Below are positions 45,388-54,108 of a stretch of 64,000 nucleotides of DNA, piece after piece. Within the stretch, counting starts at the first letter, position 1. Each line of letters starts with the position of its first letter. A program made the position numbers and the translations under genes. The stretch lies in contig NZ_WINH01000010.1 in assembly GCF_010993985.1 (NCBI RefSeq), forward strand, positions 83,690 to 147,689. The letters run 5' to 3'. Source of the DNA: Paraferrimonas sp. SM1919. GTDB taxonomy: Bacteria > Pseudomonadota > Gammaproteobacteria > Enterobacterales > Shewanellaceae. Under the pieces are notes generated by a model. That model was not told where the DNA came from. It saw only the letters and a list, made by a program, of their open reading frames with translations, and did no database searches.

Positions 45388-47949
45388 ATGAAGTACATAT
45401 TTTCTATGCTGCTACTCGTTAGTGGGGTTGCCCACGGATATCAGGTTGAGCAGCAAGATGCGATGAGTAAGGGCATTGCAAAAATTAAACAGCTAAGTCA
45501 GCAATTGACTCAACCCATACAGCCAAGACCGCGAGTATTAATCTCAAAGCAACAATTTAAACAGCATATGCAAGATTGCCCAGCTATCAATTACTGCTAT
45601 GAGAGCCAGCAACAAATGATTGAGCAGGCCATCGCTGAGTTACCCCTTGAGGCGACATTTAGTCGTGCCATGGAGGGGCGTTTACAACGTTTAAGCTACG
45701 CCTACAAAATGACCTCAGAACAGCGCTTTCTCGATAAAGCTTTAGAGTACATTGATGTTGTGGATAAAGATGCTAAATGGCCTTATCGAACCGATGATTT
45801 AGGTGTGTCTCATGCCATTATGGGGTTAGTGACCCTTTATGACTGGCACTATGATAAGCTATCTCAAGCACACAAAAATGAACTTGAGCGCATCTTCTGG
45901 CAGGCAATGGATTGGTATGAAGATGTCACTAAAGTAGAGCGTATCTGGTGGGCAAACCGTCGTGATCCTAGTTTCATTTATGCGAATAACCATACTTCCC
46001 AAGCGAATGGGTCAATGGCAATTATGTCCTTGGCGTTACTTGATAACCCTAAATTTAGTAAGCGAAGCCAACAGCTTATCCCATATGCACTGCATGCCAT
46101 TAATAGTCTCTACTGGTCAGGTTTATCACCCGATGGTGCTGCTGAAGAGGGGATGGGCTATTTCAGTTATGGTATGGAGCGTACAGTCGACCTATTGGCC
46201 ACACTAACAGCAACGTTGGTCGATGCTCCCTCAATGTTAAACATCGCAGCGATTGCTAAAGCAAATGACTTCCTATTTAGTGGTACAGGCCCAATTGGTG
46301 CTTGGAACTTTGCCAATGGAAGTGCTCGTTTTGTACAGTCACCATGGGTTGTCTATTTAGCGACTCAACGTAATCAACCTTGGCAACTGCAGCGTATTGT
46401 TGCTATCAAAAACCGCTACCAAACCCCAACCGATGTTCGTCATGCGCTTTGGTACACTAAAGACTCTGAGGACTTAGCGAATCAAACTGCGACACCAACT
46501 CTGCCCCTTGATAACCACTTTAGATATGTGGAATACGCAACCATTAGAAGTGACTGGGAAGATTATTTTGGCAGCTTCTTAGGCTTTAAAGGCGGGCGCG
46601 CAGTGGTTTCCCATGGGCATGCCGATGCTGGTACTTTCCAAATTCAGGATTTAGGGATTAGTTGGACTAATGATCTGCCCCATGACAATTACGCTTGGCC
46701 CTATTTCAACTATTATGTTGACCGATTTAATTACTATCGAAATGCGCCGGAGGGCCACAATACACTGGTGATCAATCCCGAGCCCCATCGGTATCAGCAT
46801 GATGTCACTGCCCATCCAAAAATCACCAATATGCACAGCAATTCATTGATGAGTATGGCCCAAATAGACCTGTCGGATGCTTATCCAGCGGCTGATAAAG
46901 TGTTGCGAGGATACCAATACGACAGAGCGGCGCGTCGTTTCCTTATTCAAGATCAAGTGACTTTAAAAGAAAACGGTGAGATTTATTGGTTCTATCATAC
47001 GCCAGCGGACATTAAGTTAGTGAATGATGGCAAATCTGCGCTACTCGAAATTAACAACAAGCGTTTTCGGTTAGATTTACACAGCGAAATAAAGACGGCA
47101 CGTTTTACCATTGTAGATGATGCACCATTGGTAAAGGCGAAGCTGCCGGTTAAAGACACGCCTATTCCAGATAGAAAAAAGTTGTCGATTAAATTGACCG
47201 GTAAAGGCGAGTTTAAATTTGCGGTAGCGGGTTATAGCATCGGCAGCGACTCTGAGTTGTCTGATTTTTCAGCTAAAGCGTTGCCAGATATTGAAAACTG
47301 GCGATTGCCAAGGGGACAGTTGGCGCCCCTTACATTATCTATAAATGGTGACAAGGTAACGCTACCTGTAAACGATAGCCACCATCTCATAACACTGCCT
47401 GAAGGGGAGATGGTCACCATCTTATTTGCAGGTAAACGTTATCAGCTCTCACTGGCGGATAATCAGCAGCAAAAAGTGGTCAAACTTACTAATGATAAGC
47501 GCACTTTGTTTGTCGAGCTTCGTAAAAAGCTGACGGCGATTGACGATAGCGAGTTTAGCTTCAGCACCGACCTTGGTGAACAGTTTGATGTTAGCCAGCT
47601 AAGGGATGGCAAATTAACTACCTACTACTCGGCAAGTAGTTTAAATAACAATGAGCGTGTTGAGCGTTTCATAGATGCTAACTTCAAAACAGCGACCTTT
47701 GTTAAAGGCCTAGACATTCAATTTGCCAATGGTTTTCAACGAGAATTCTATTTTGATGTTGAGGTATCCTCTGATGGCAACACATTTGAAAAAGTGCTGC
47801 ACGGCGTAAGCAATCTAGGCCAACATTCTCAGCGCTTTTATCTTAACCATGATAAAGCCGTGAAAACCGTTCGTATTCGAGCTAACGGTAACAGTAAGTT
47901 GTATATGTATAACAACTACGCAGAAATTAAATTACTGAAGGCCCATTAA
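45388..47949 (+). CDS. Heparinase II/III-family polysaccharide lyase with C-terminal discoidin-like domain
   Basis: This 853-residue secreted protein has a signal peptide (FSMLLLVSGVAHG). An alpha/alpha toroid domain runs to about residue 380 and includes the conserved N201-H202 in YANNHTSQANGS and SPDGAAEEGMGYFSYGME. The heparinase II/III beta-sandwich begins with AVVSHGHADAGTF (H409, H411, D413). These are the usual metal- and substrate-contact motifs of alginate/heparin-type lyases. The last 130 residues form an F5/8-type (discoidin) sandwich, likely a carbohydrate-binding module. The enzyme should beta-eliminate a uronic-acid polysaccharide; the exact PL family is not decided. It lies in the same direction as the fucosidase and next lyase. 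Confidence 0.83.
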   Translation: MKYIFSMLLLVSGVAHGYQVEQQDAMSKGIAKIKQLSQQLTQPIQPRPRVLISKQQFKQHMQDCPAINYCYESQQQMIEQAIAELPLEATFSRAMEGRLQRLSYAYKMTSEQRFLDKALEYIDVVDKDAKWPYRTDDLGVSHAIMGLVTLYDWHYDKLSQAHKNELERIFWQAMDWYEDVTKVERIWWANRRDPSFIYANNHTSQANGSMAIMSLALLDNPKFSKRSQQLIPYALHAINSLYWSGLSPDGAAEEGMGYFSYGMERTVDLLATLTATLVDAPSMLNIAAIAKANDFLFSGTGPIGAWNFANGSARFVQSPWVVYLATQRNQPWQLQRIVAIKNRYQTPTDVRHALWYTKDSEDLANQTATPTLPLDNHFRYVEYATIRSDWEDYFGSFLGFKGGRAVVSHGHADAGTFQIQDLGISWTNDLPHDNYAWPYFNYYVDRFNYYRNAPEGHNTLVINPEPHRYQHDVTAHPKITNMHSNSLMSMAQIDLSDAYPAADKVLRGYQYDRAARRFLIQDQVTLKENGEIYWFYHTPADIKLVNDGKSALLEINNKRFRLDLHSEIKTARFTIVDDAPLVKAKLPVKDTPIPDRKKLSIKLTGKGEFKFAVAGYSIGSDSELSDFSAKALPDIENWRLPRGQLAPLTLSINGDKVTLPVNDSHHLITLPEGEMVTILFAGKRYQLSLADNQQQKVVKLTNDKRTLFVELRKKLTAIDDSEFSFSTDLGEQFDVSQLRDGKLTTYYSASSLNNNERVERFIDANFKTATFVKGLDIQFANGFQREFYFDVEVSSDGNTFEKVLHGVSNLGQHSQRFYLNHDKAVKTVRIRANGNSKLYMYNNYAEIKLLKAH

Positions 47950-48362
47950 CAATATTGTGAGCGCAACTAAAGCAAGGCGAGTAATGCATGACTGGCCTTA
48001 TTTACATAGTAGGGAGCAACACAGGTAGGCGTTAGGGGTTTACTCAAGTCAATGTTTGGCAAATAGGCACTTTAATAGCGTCGCTAAATTTTGTGACTAT
48101 CGGTCAGGCGTTGCTGCCATTTTTAGAGATCCAACATTAATCATTTTTATACAAAGTTGTTGATTTTGTTGGTTTTTGCTTAATGGTGGTGGCTTTTTAG
48201 TCGCTTTAGTTTAGCGAGTTATCTTTATCCCAGTGAAGATAAAAACTATTGCGACAAGTTCTGCCATTGCTAGTAATCAATGAACAATGGCACAGGGTTT
48301 AATGATTTTCTTTTTACAGTTACTAAATAAGCAGTAAGTAGCTTCTGGTTCGAAGTGATTTT
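47950..48362. other. Intergenic region between the two lyases
   Basis: About 410 bases with no coding frame, repeat or RNA structure that I can support. It presumably holds the promoter of the large repeat-bearing lyase. Confidence 0.4.
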
Positions 48363-51300
48363 ATGAAAAAAACAATAATAACAGCAACGGCCTTATTGGC
48401 ACTATGGGGCTGTGGCTCAGACGACAACGCCCCAGACCTAAATGCAAGTGTTCTTGATAGTGATAATGATGGCGTGGTTGATACACAAGACGCTTTCCCC
48501 TTTGACTCAGCGGAAAGTAGCGACCGCGATGGCGATGGTGTCGGCGATAATGGCGATGCCTTTGCTTTAGACGCGGCGGCAGCCGTTGATAGTGACCAAG
48601 ATGGTTACCCCGATAGCTGGAATGAGGGCAAAAGCGCCGACGATTCCAGCTCTGAACCCAGGCTAGAACTGGATGCTTTTATCAATGATGCAGCTGAGTG
48701 GCGTGATAGCGATGGCGACGGTGTTGGTGATAATAGTGATGCCTTTGCTTTAGACGCGGCGGCAGCCGTTGATGGTGATCAAGATGGTTATCCTGATAGC
48801 TGGAATGAGGGCAAAAGCGCCGACGATTCCAGCTCTGAACCCAGGCTAGAACTGGATGCTTTTATCGGTAATGCTAACGAATGGCGTGATAGCGATGGCG
48901 ATGGCGTTGGTGATAATAGTGATGCCTTTGTTTTAGATGCGGCGGCAGCGCTTGATAGTGACCAAGATGGTTACCCCGATAGCTGGAATGAGGGCAAAAG
49001 CGCCGACGATTCCAGCTCTGAACCCAGACTAGAACTGGATGCTTTTATCAATGATGCTAACGAGTGGCGTGATGGCGACGGCGATGGCGTTGGTGATAAT
49101 AGTGATGCCTTTCCTACAAACCCAACTGAAAGCCTAGATAGCGATGGTGATGGTGTCGGTGACCATAGCGACGCCTTCCCATTAGATGCGGCGGCAGCCG
49201 TTGATAGTGACCAAGATGGCTATCCCGATAGCTGGAATGAGGGCAAAAGCGCCGACGATTCCAGCTCTGAACCCAGACTAGAACTGGATGCTTTTATCAA
49301 TGATGCTGCTGAGTGGCGTGATAGCGACGGCGATGGCATCGGCGATAATAGTGATGCCTTTCCTGAAAACCCCAGTGAAAGCCTAGATAGCGATGGTGAT
49401 GGTGTCGGTGATAATAGCGATGCCTTTGCATTAGATGCGGCGGCAGCCGTGGATAGTGACGGCGATGGTTACCCTGATAATTGGAATGCAACAAAGTCAG
49501 CAAGTGATTCGACTTCATCTCCGCGGCTCCAGCTAGATGCGTTTCCAAATGATAACAGTGAATGGTTAGATACCGATGGCGATGGCCTTGGTAATAATAG
49601 CGATCCTGATGATGATAACGATGGGATTTTAGATGAACAAGATCCATATCCGCTGCAAGCTGAAATCAATGTTAACAGTGACTTAATCGCCTATTGGGAC
49701 TTTAATCAGCAATCTGGCAACCTGAGTTTTGATGCTGTTAACGGTTTGGCGGCTCAACTCAATGGGACCACTGAGCTGGTGGCGAGCCCTAGGACTAAAG
49801 CGTTGCAATTCAATGATGCCAGCGACGGTAATCAAATCACCATCGACCATAGCTTTATGCAGCAGGTAACGGATCAGTTTTCAATATCATTTTGGCAAAA
49901 AGGCTATGGCGTCGACAAAGAAAATAATCTGTTGTACGGCGTAGATGCCGCCAATAACCGGGTAATTCAAGCCCATGTACCGTATCGAGGTACAAAGGTT
50001 TACATGGATTGGGGCAGCAACCCAGATAACCCTAGTGGATATGATCGATTATCAGTGGTGGCACCTGAAACCCTAACCCAGAACAATTGGCATCACTGGG
50101 TAATGACTAAAAACATGAGCACAGGAGAGATGAAGCTTTATTTTGATGGAAGCTTAATTGCCAGCGCCGAAGCTAAATTTTTAGACTTTAATCAATTACA
50201 AAACTTCGACTTAGGCAATAGATTCTTCGGTCAGATTGATGAAATAAAGTTTTTCAATAAGGCGATATCCCAAGAGAGTGTAAACGTACTTTATAGCAAT
50301 CAAGATAGCGATGGCGATGGGGTTGCTGACTTTGATGATCCTTTCCCAGTTGATGGCTCGGAATGGCTTGATAGCGATGGTGATGGTATCGGTAACAACA
50401 GTGATAGCGATGATGATAACGATGCCTTAACCGATGATCAGGAGCTGGCTTTAGGAACGGATCAGTTAAACCCAGACAGTGATGGCGATACCCTAACGGA
50501 TGCCGAGGAAGTGGCGCTAGGCACCAACCCCCTCAGCCGAGACAGCGATGGCGATGGTATCGATGATGCCTTTGATAGTGAGCCGTTAGTGCGTAAGACT
50601 ATCGATAGTGACGGCGATGGTGTCGCTGATGAGCTGGATGCTTTCCCATTTGATGCAGGCGCCAGTGTGGATGCGGATGTCGATGGTCTGCCAGATGCTT
50701 GGCATAGTAATATGCAAAGTACAGAAGGACGACAACTGGATGACAGCGTTAATGTCCCTAGCAATCTCGAAGCGAGAAAAGCCGCTATAGCATTAGAGCA
50801 TGCTCGCTTAGTCGAGCAGACCATTTTGCCAGAATTTACCATGAGCGCACTATTATCTCGTTTAGACTTGACCTTACCAGAGTTGAGCGAGGTAAATAGC
50901 GCTTACCAAGCGGGCAATATTACCGCGGCTGGCGAGGAGTTACTTAATTACTATCGAACCAAATTTACTGATAAAAAGGTCATATTTAATCCAGAGCCTT
51001 TAACTTTAAAAGAGCATCAAAACTTCCTGCATTACTTTTGGGGAGATGATTCCGAGATGTTCTTTATGGGAGATGAGTATGATTGGGTGAACGATCCTTC
51101 TTCTTATGCTGAGTGGATGATTCAGCATACCCGTGAGTTTGGGGATATTCAGCTGATTTACCAAGCTTATCAAGCGACTGGCAATAAGCTCTTTTTCGAT
51201 GAGATCATTGCTCGTTTTGTATCATATTTTGAGCATGCTTATCCATTTAGGGAAAATCTGGCAGCAAAATATGAGTATGGCGTAAAGCATCCTTTCAGTA

Positions 51301-52883
51301 ATGCCATTCGTGGGCATTTTGTCAGTGAAATGCTCACACAAGTGATTGCGAGTCCTCATTTTGACCAAAAGATGTTGGCGTATCTATTAAATGGGTTATT
51401 TCATTCGCTCGATTTTGTCACGCAAAATTATACCGCTAGTGGTAATCATCTGACATATGAACTGCAGTACGTGATGGAAAATGGATTCCTATTTAATGAG
51501 TTGACTCGTGCCAGTGAGCCAGATACTGGCTGGATTGAAGATACCATCAGTCAGACCAGTGAACTGCTTTTTGCAGAAGTTTATCCCGATGGTATGAACA
51601 AAGAGCTCAGCGCCCATTACCATGGTGATTATGCATTTAAGTTTAGGGATTATTATAACATTGCCAATCAAAATGGTCGTGGAGATGCCTACTCAGCCGA
51701 GTATCAGGCACTGGTGAAAAAAACCTTTGATGCTGCGATGGGCTTTTATTTACCAAACTTTAGACGAACCAGTTTTGGTGATGGTTGGCCAAGGATTAGT
51801 TCGAGTCCGAGCTACTTTACAGAGTATCAAGATTCGGACACTAAACATGAATATCTAGCAACCAAAGGCAGCAGTGGCACGCCATTTAAAAGCACAGTAC
51901 TAGATTGGGGCGGCTACTATGGCTTGCGCAGTGACTGGGGCTTTAATGGTGGCGATGGTATCGGCATGATCCTAAAAAGCGGTGATGAGGCTGAATGGCA
52001 TAATCAGCCCGATAACCTGACTTTTGAATTAAGAGCATTTGGCCGAACCCTGATCAGTGATGCTAGTCAGCAAGCTTACGGAAGTAGCGACCCAGATGTG
52101 ATTGCCATGCGAGATAAGTATAAGCAGACACGAGTTCATAATACGGTTACCTATAATTTACAAAATAGCGGTTTTGCGCACCAACTAAACCGTTTCGCCG
52201 AGGCCATTGACGCAGGAAGCTTTAACTATGATCTTATTGAGTTACAAAATCAGAGCTATAGCCAACTTAAGCATCAGCGAACGGTGTTATTGATTAATAA
52301 TCAGTACTTTGTATTAGTGGATAAGTTAAGCGGCAGCGCTGATGGCGGCACGATTTATGCCCATTTCCAATTTGCCAATGAAAACGAAATGGACAAGGCA
52401 CAACAGTTCAATCCCAACCACAGTGTATTGGACAGCCAAAATCTTGAGATGTACACCACTATGCCAGTTGAAGGCTCACGTCAGGGCAATTTATTGATCA
52501 AAGGGTGGCCACAAAACGGGCTTAACATGATCGATGAAATGCAAGGAATTGGGCCTTATGCAACGGGTGCAGGATTTGGTGTTATTGCCACCGGTATGAA
52601 TGAGTTTGAACGTCGCGCCAGTGCGTTTAGTTTGCCAAGAACAGCGACTGATCAGTACTTTGTGACGGCGCTTATACCATTTAAAGGGGATAACAGTAAT
52701 GGCAGTCTAACCCCATCGGTTACCGTAGAGTTTGATAAAAACAGTCAAACGGTTTCATTGACCGTTAATGGCGATAGCTATCAAGTGACGTTACCAAGTG
52801 GCGATGCCTTGGCGGTGGATACCGATGGTGATGGGGTGAATAACCTAGTCGATAGCAATCCATTCGATGCAGCAATACCTTAA
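48363..52883 (+). CDS. Giant lipoprotein: TSP3 repeats + LamG + PL12-like heparinase II/III lyase
   Basis: The product has 1506 residues with a lipobox (LALWGC, C17). Residues about 30-435 are calcium-binding thrombospondin type 3 repeats (D-S-D-G-D-G-V-G-D-N type) arranged as 61-residue super-repeats. Residues about 440-640 form a LamG/concanavalin-like domain (LIAYWDFNQQSGNLSFDAV onward). A second TSP3 block spans 650-790. From about 825 comes a lyase: an alpha-helical toroid with N1028-H1029 in SGNHLTYELQY, and a beta-sandwich with H1213 in EWHNQPDNLTFEL, the pattern of PL12 heparan-sulfate-lyase-like enzymes. A final TSP3 unit (DTDGDGVNNLVDSNPFD) ends the protein. It is probably surface-displayed on a stiff, calcium-dependent stalk that binds and cleaves a polysaccharide. 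Confidence 0.85.
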   Translation: MKKTIITATALLALWGCGSDDNAPDLNASVLDSDNDGVVDTQDAFPFDSAESSDRDGDGVGDNGDAFALDAAAAVDSDQDGYPDSWNEGKSADDSSSEPRLELDAFINDAAEWRDSDGDGVGDNSDAFALDAAAAVDGDQDGYPDSWNEGKSADDSSSEPRLELDAFIGNANEWRDSDGDGVGDNSDAFVLDAAAALDSDQDGYPDSWNEGKSADDSSSEPRLELDAFINDANEWRDGDGDGVGDNSDAFPTNPTESLDSDGDGVGDHSDAFPLDAAAAVDSDQDGYPDSWNEGKSADDSSSEPRLELDAFINDAAEWRDSDGDGIGDNSDAFPENPSESLDSDGDGVGDNSDAFALDAAAAVDSDGDGYPDNWNATKSASDSTSSPRLQLDAFPNDNSEWLDTDGDGLGNNSDPDDDNDGILDEQDPYPLQAEINVNSDLIAYWDFNQQSGNLSFDAVNGLAAQLNGTTELVASPRTKALQFNDASDGNQITIDHSFMQQVTDQFSISFWQKGYGVDKENNLLYGVDAANNRVIQAHVPYRGTKVYMDWGSNPDNPSGYDRLSVVAPETLTQNNWHHWVMTKNMSTGEMKLYFDGSLIASAEAKFLDFNQLQNFDLGNRFFGQIDEIKFFNKAISQESVNVLYSNQDSDGDGVADFDDPFPVDGSEWLDSDGDGIGNNSDSDDDNDALTDDQELALGTDQLNPDSDGDTLTDAEEVALGTNPLSRDSDGDGIDDAFDSEPLVRKTIDSDGDGVADELDAFPFDAGASVDADVDGLPDAWHSNMQSTEGRQLDDSVNVPSNLEARKAAIALEHARLVEQTILPEFTMSALLSRLDLTLPELSEVNSAYQAGNITAAGEELLNYYRTKFTDKKVIFNPEPLTLKEHQNFLHYFWGDDSEMFFMGDEYDWVNDPSSYAEWMIQHTREFGDIQLIYQAYQATGNKLFFDEIIARFVSYFEHAYPFRENLAAKYEYGVKHPFSNAIRGHFVSEMLTQVIASPHFDQKMLAYLLNGLFHSLDFVTQNYTASGNHLTYELQYVMENGFLFNELTRASEPDTGWIEDTISQTSELLFAEVYPDGMNKELSAHYHGDYAFKFRDYYNIANQNGRGDAYSAEYQALVKKTFDAAMGFYLPNFRRTSFGDGWPRISSSPSYFTEYQDSDTKHEYLATKGSSGTPFKSTVLDWGGYYGLRSDWGFNGGDGIGMILKSGDEAEWHNQPDNLTFELRAFGRTLISDASQQAYGSSDPDVIAMRDKYKQTRVHNTVTYNLQNSGFAHQLNRFAEAIDAGSFNYDLIELQNQSYSQLKHQRTVLLINNQYFVLVDKLSGSADGGTIYAHFQFANENEMDKAQQFNPNHSVLDSQNLEMYTTMPVEGSRQGNLLIKGWPQNGLNMIDEMQGIGPYATGAGFGVIATGMNEFERRASAFSLPRTATDQYFVTALIPFKGDNSNGSLTPSVTVEFDKNSQTVSLTVNGDSYQVTLPSGDALAVDTDGDGVNNLVDSNPFDAAIP
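48525..49480 (+). repeat. 183-bp tandem coding repeats within TSP3 stalk
   Basis: The 20-mer AGCTGGAATGAGGGCAAAAG starts at 48615, 48798, 48981 and 49230. The first three are spaced by exactly 183 bp (61 codons) and the fourth by 249 bp (183 plus one 66-bp, 22-codon TSP3 unit). A fifth, degenerate copy aligns at 49479, again 249 bp on. The copies are almost identical at DNA level, so the array expanded recently or is homogenised by recombination. Confidence 0.9.
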
Positions 52884-52906
52884 CGGCTAGGCTAAAGCTG
52901 ATGTTT

Positions 52907-52943
52907 TGACGGCGGTGGCGCAAGCAACCGCCGTCATTTTTTT
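52907..52943 (+). terminator. Rho-independent terminator after giant lyase
   Basis: TGACGGCGGT and ACCGCCGTCA form a perfect ten-base-pair stem around a ten-base loop, followed by seven T residues. Confidence 0.93.
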
Positions 52944-53249
52944 GAAGATTGCACTGCCACGGTTTATCACACTAAAAACGTTATGGGTGTGACCCTGTAA
53001 CGCCGAGTTTAACAAGTTATGCAATAGGCTCAAGCCACAGTTGTGGTGACTACTGCCAAATCCAAGCTTAAGCTTAGTCGCTGACACAGTGAAATTAATT
53101 GCAATGACTAAGTTGTGATTGGCTAATCATCTTTATAAGTGGCTAAGTTTGTGGTTTTATTGGGGGATGGCGCTATTAAGGCGATATAATTGACTGCGCA
53201 TTTAAGCAAACTAGGGTATGATGCGGTATTACTCTCTACCGAGACTACT
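52944..53249. other. Intergenic region upstream of YkgJ gene
   Basis: About 300 bases without a supported gene. Part of it is in frame with the YkgJ gene from a TTG at 53190, but that extension has no ribosome site and is not used. Confidence 0.4.
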
Positions 53250-53555
53250 ATGGATATTGCCGTTATCACTGAAACAAGCTCAGAAATTCTTTGTTCTAAT
53301 TGCAAAGCTTGTTGTTGTCGACTAGAAGTAATACTCATTACAGACACAGGCGTCCCCTCTGAGCACATCAAAGAGGATGAATGGGGGCCACAAACCATGC
53401 TTAGACTTGAAGATGGTTGGTGCTCAGCTTTAGATAGAGACACGCATATGTGCAGTATCTATGAAAACCGCCCGTGGATTTGCCGCGAATTCGAAATGGG
53501 CTCAGCAGAGTGCCAAGACGAACGTAAACAGTTAACGCCCCAGGATAATCAATGA
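53250..53555 (+). CDS. YkgJ-family cysteine-cluster protein
   Basis: This protein has 101 residues from ATG 53250; a TTG at 53190 would add 20 residues. The family's metal-binding cluster is visible as C-S-N-C-K-A-C-C-C (residues 15-23), followed by WCSALDRDTHMCSIYENRPWICREFE, where three more cysteines complete the set. YkgJ proteins are thought to bind zinc or an iron-sulfur cluster; function is unknown. The stop overlaps the start of the DUF6172 gene by four bases (ATGA), so translation is coupled. Confidence 0.82.
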   Translation: MDIAVITETSSEILCSNCKACCCRLEVILITDTGVPSEHIKEDEWGPQTMLRLEDGWCSALDRDTHMCSIYENRPWICREFEMGSAECQDERKQLTPQDNQ

Positions 53556-53869
53556 AAAAGTCATTTGAACTAAACCACCCTAAATTAAAGCCCCAGCGTT
53601 GGTTAGATGCCATCAAGCATGAGCTAAAAAAATATATCAAAAGAGAGCGCAACAAAAAGCTACCAGCAGAGAGCGATTTTTGGGCATTTGATTGTAAAGT
53701 GGGCGTGAGTGAAGATACTGCCGATGTCGTTCATATTGGCGCAATCAACAAAGCGATTGATGCAATCAGTGCAAGCGAGTCAAATACCCTGTATGTTGAA
53801 ATCATCGCCTATGCAGCAGTGACGGATCGCACCCCGCGCAGCAGCGATTATGACGAAGCCGAAGGCTAA
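53552..53869 (+). CDS. DUF6172-family protein
   Basis: This 105-residue cytoplasmic protein matches the DUF6172 family: LNHPKLKPQRWLDAIKHELK, KYIKRERNKKLP, DFWAFDCKVG and a C-terminal LYVEIIAYAAVTDR. The first 40 residues are very basic, which could suit nucleic-acid binding. It is translationally coupled to the YkgJ-family gene. Role unknown. Confidence 0.82.
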   Translation: MKKSFELNHPKLKPQRWLDAIKHELKKYIKRERNKKLPAESDFWAFDCKVGVSEDTADVVHIGAINKAIDAISASESNTLYVEIIAYAAVTDRTPRSSDYDEAEG

Positions 53870-53879
53870 CCCTGCTACC

Positions 53880-53911
53880 CAATCAATTGGTTCAGTTGAG
53901 CCAATTGATTG
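53880..53911. repeat. Long hairpin downstream of DUF6172 gene
   Basis: CAATCAATTGGTTCA pairs with TGAGCCAATTGATTG with one mismatch around GT, ten bases after the stop. No T-run follows. It may act as an RNA 3'-end structure or a weak terminator. Confidence 0.6.
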
Positions 53912-54108
53912 TCAGTAACACCCACCAAATAGATCGCTCTAACTCTTGCTTTTGAGTTCTTAAGTCTCCCCCAATAGCACTGCCTACGGCCAACAAATCA
54001 TGCCATCAGCCGATCTTGAAATATTTTTAACTTGTTGATTATTAAAATGGAAATGGTAACTATCATTTGTTAATGTGCGCGCCATAATTTTTACAAGGAT
54101 GAAGTGGT

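Noticed and set aside
48525..49480. Tandem repeats as a CRISPR array
   Set aside because: The units are 183 bp, in frame within a long coding sequence, and encode calcium-binding TSP3 motifs; there are no short spacers.
49297..49669. Minus-strand frames inside the TSP3 repeat region
   Set aside because: They are low-complexity mirror images (His/Tyr/Arg or Ser-rich) of the repeat codons, not genes.
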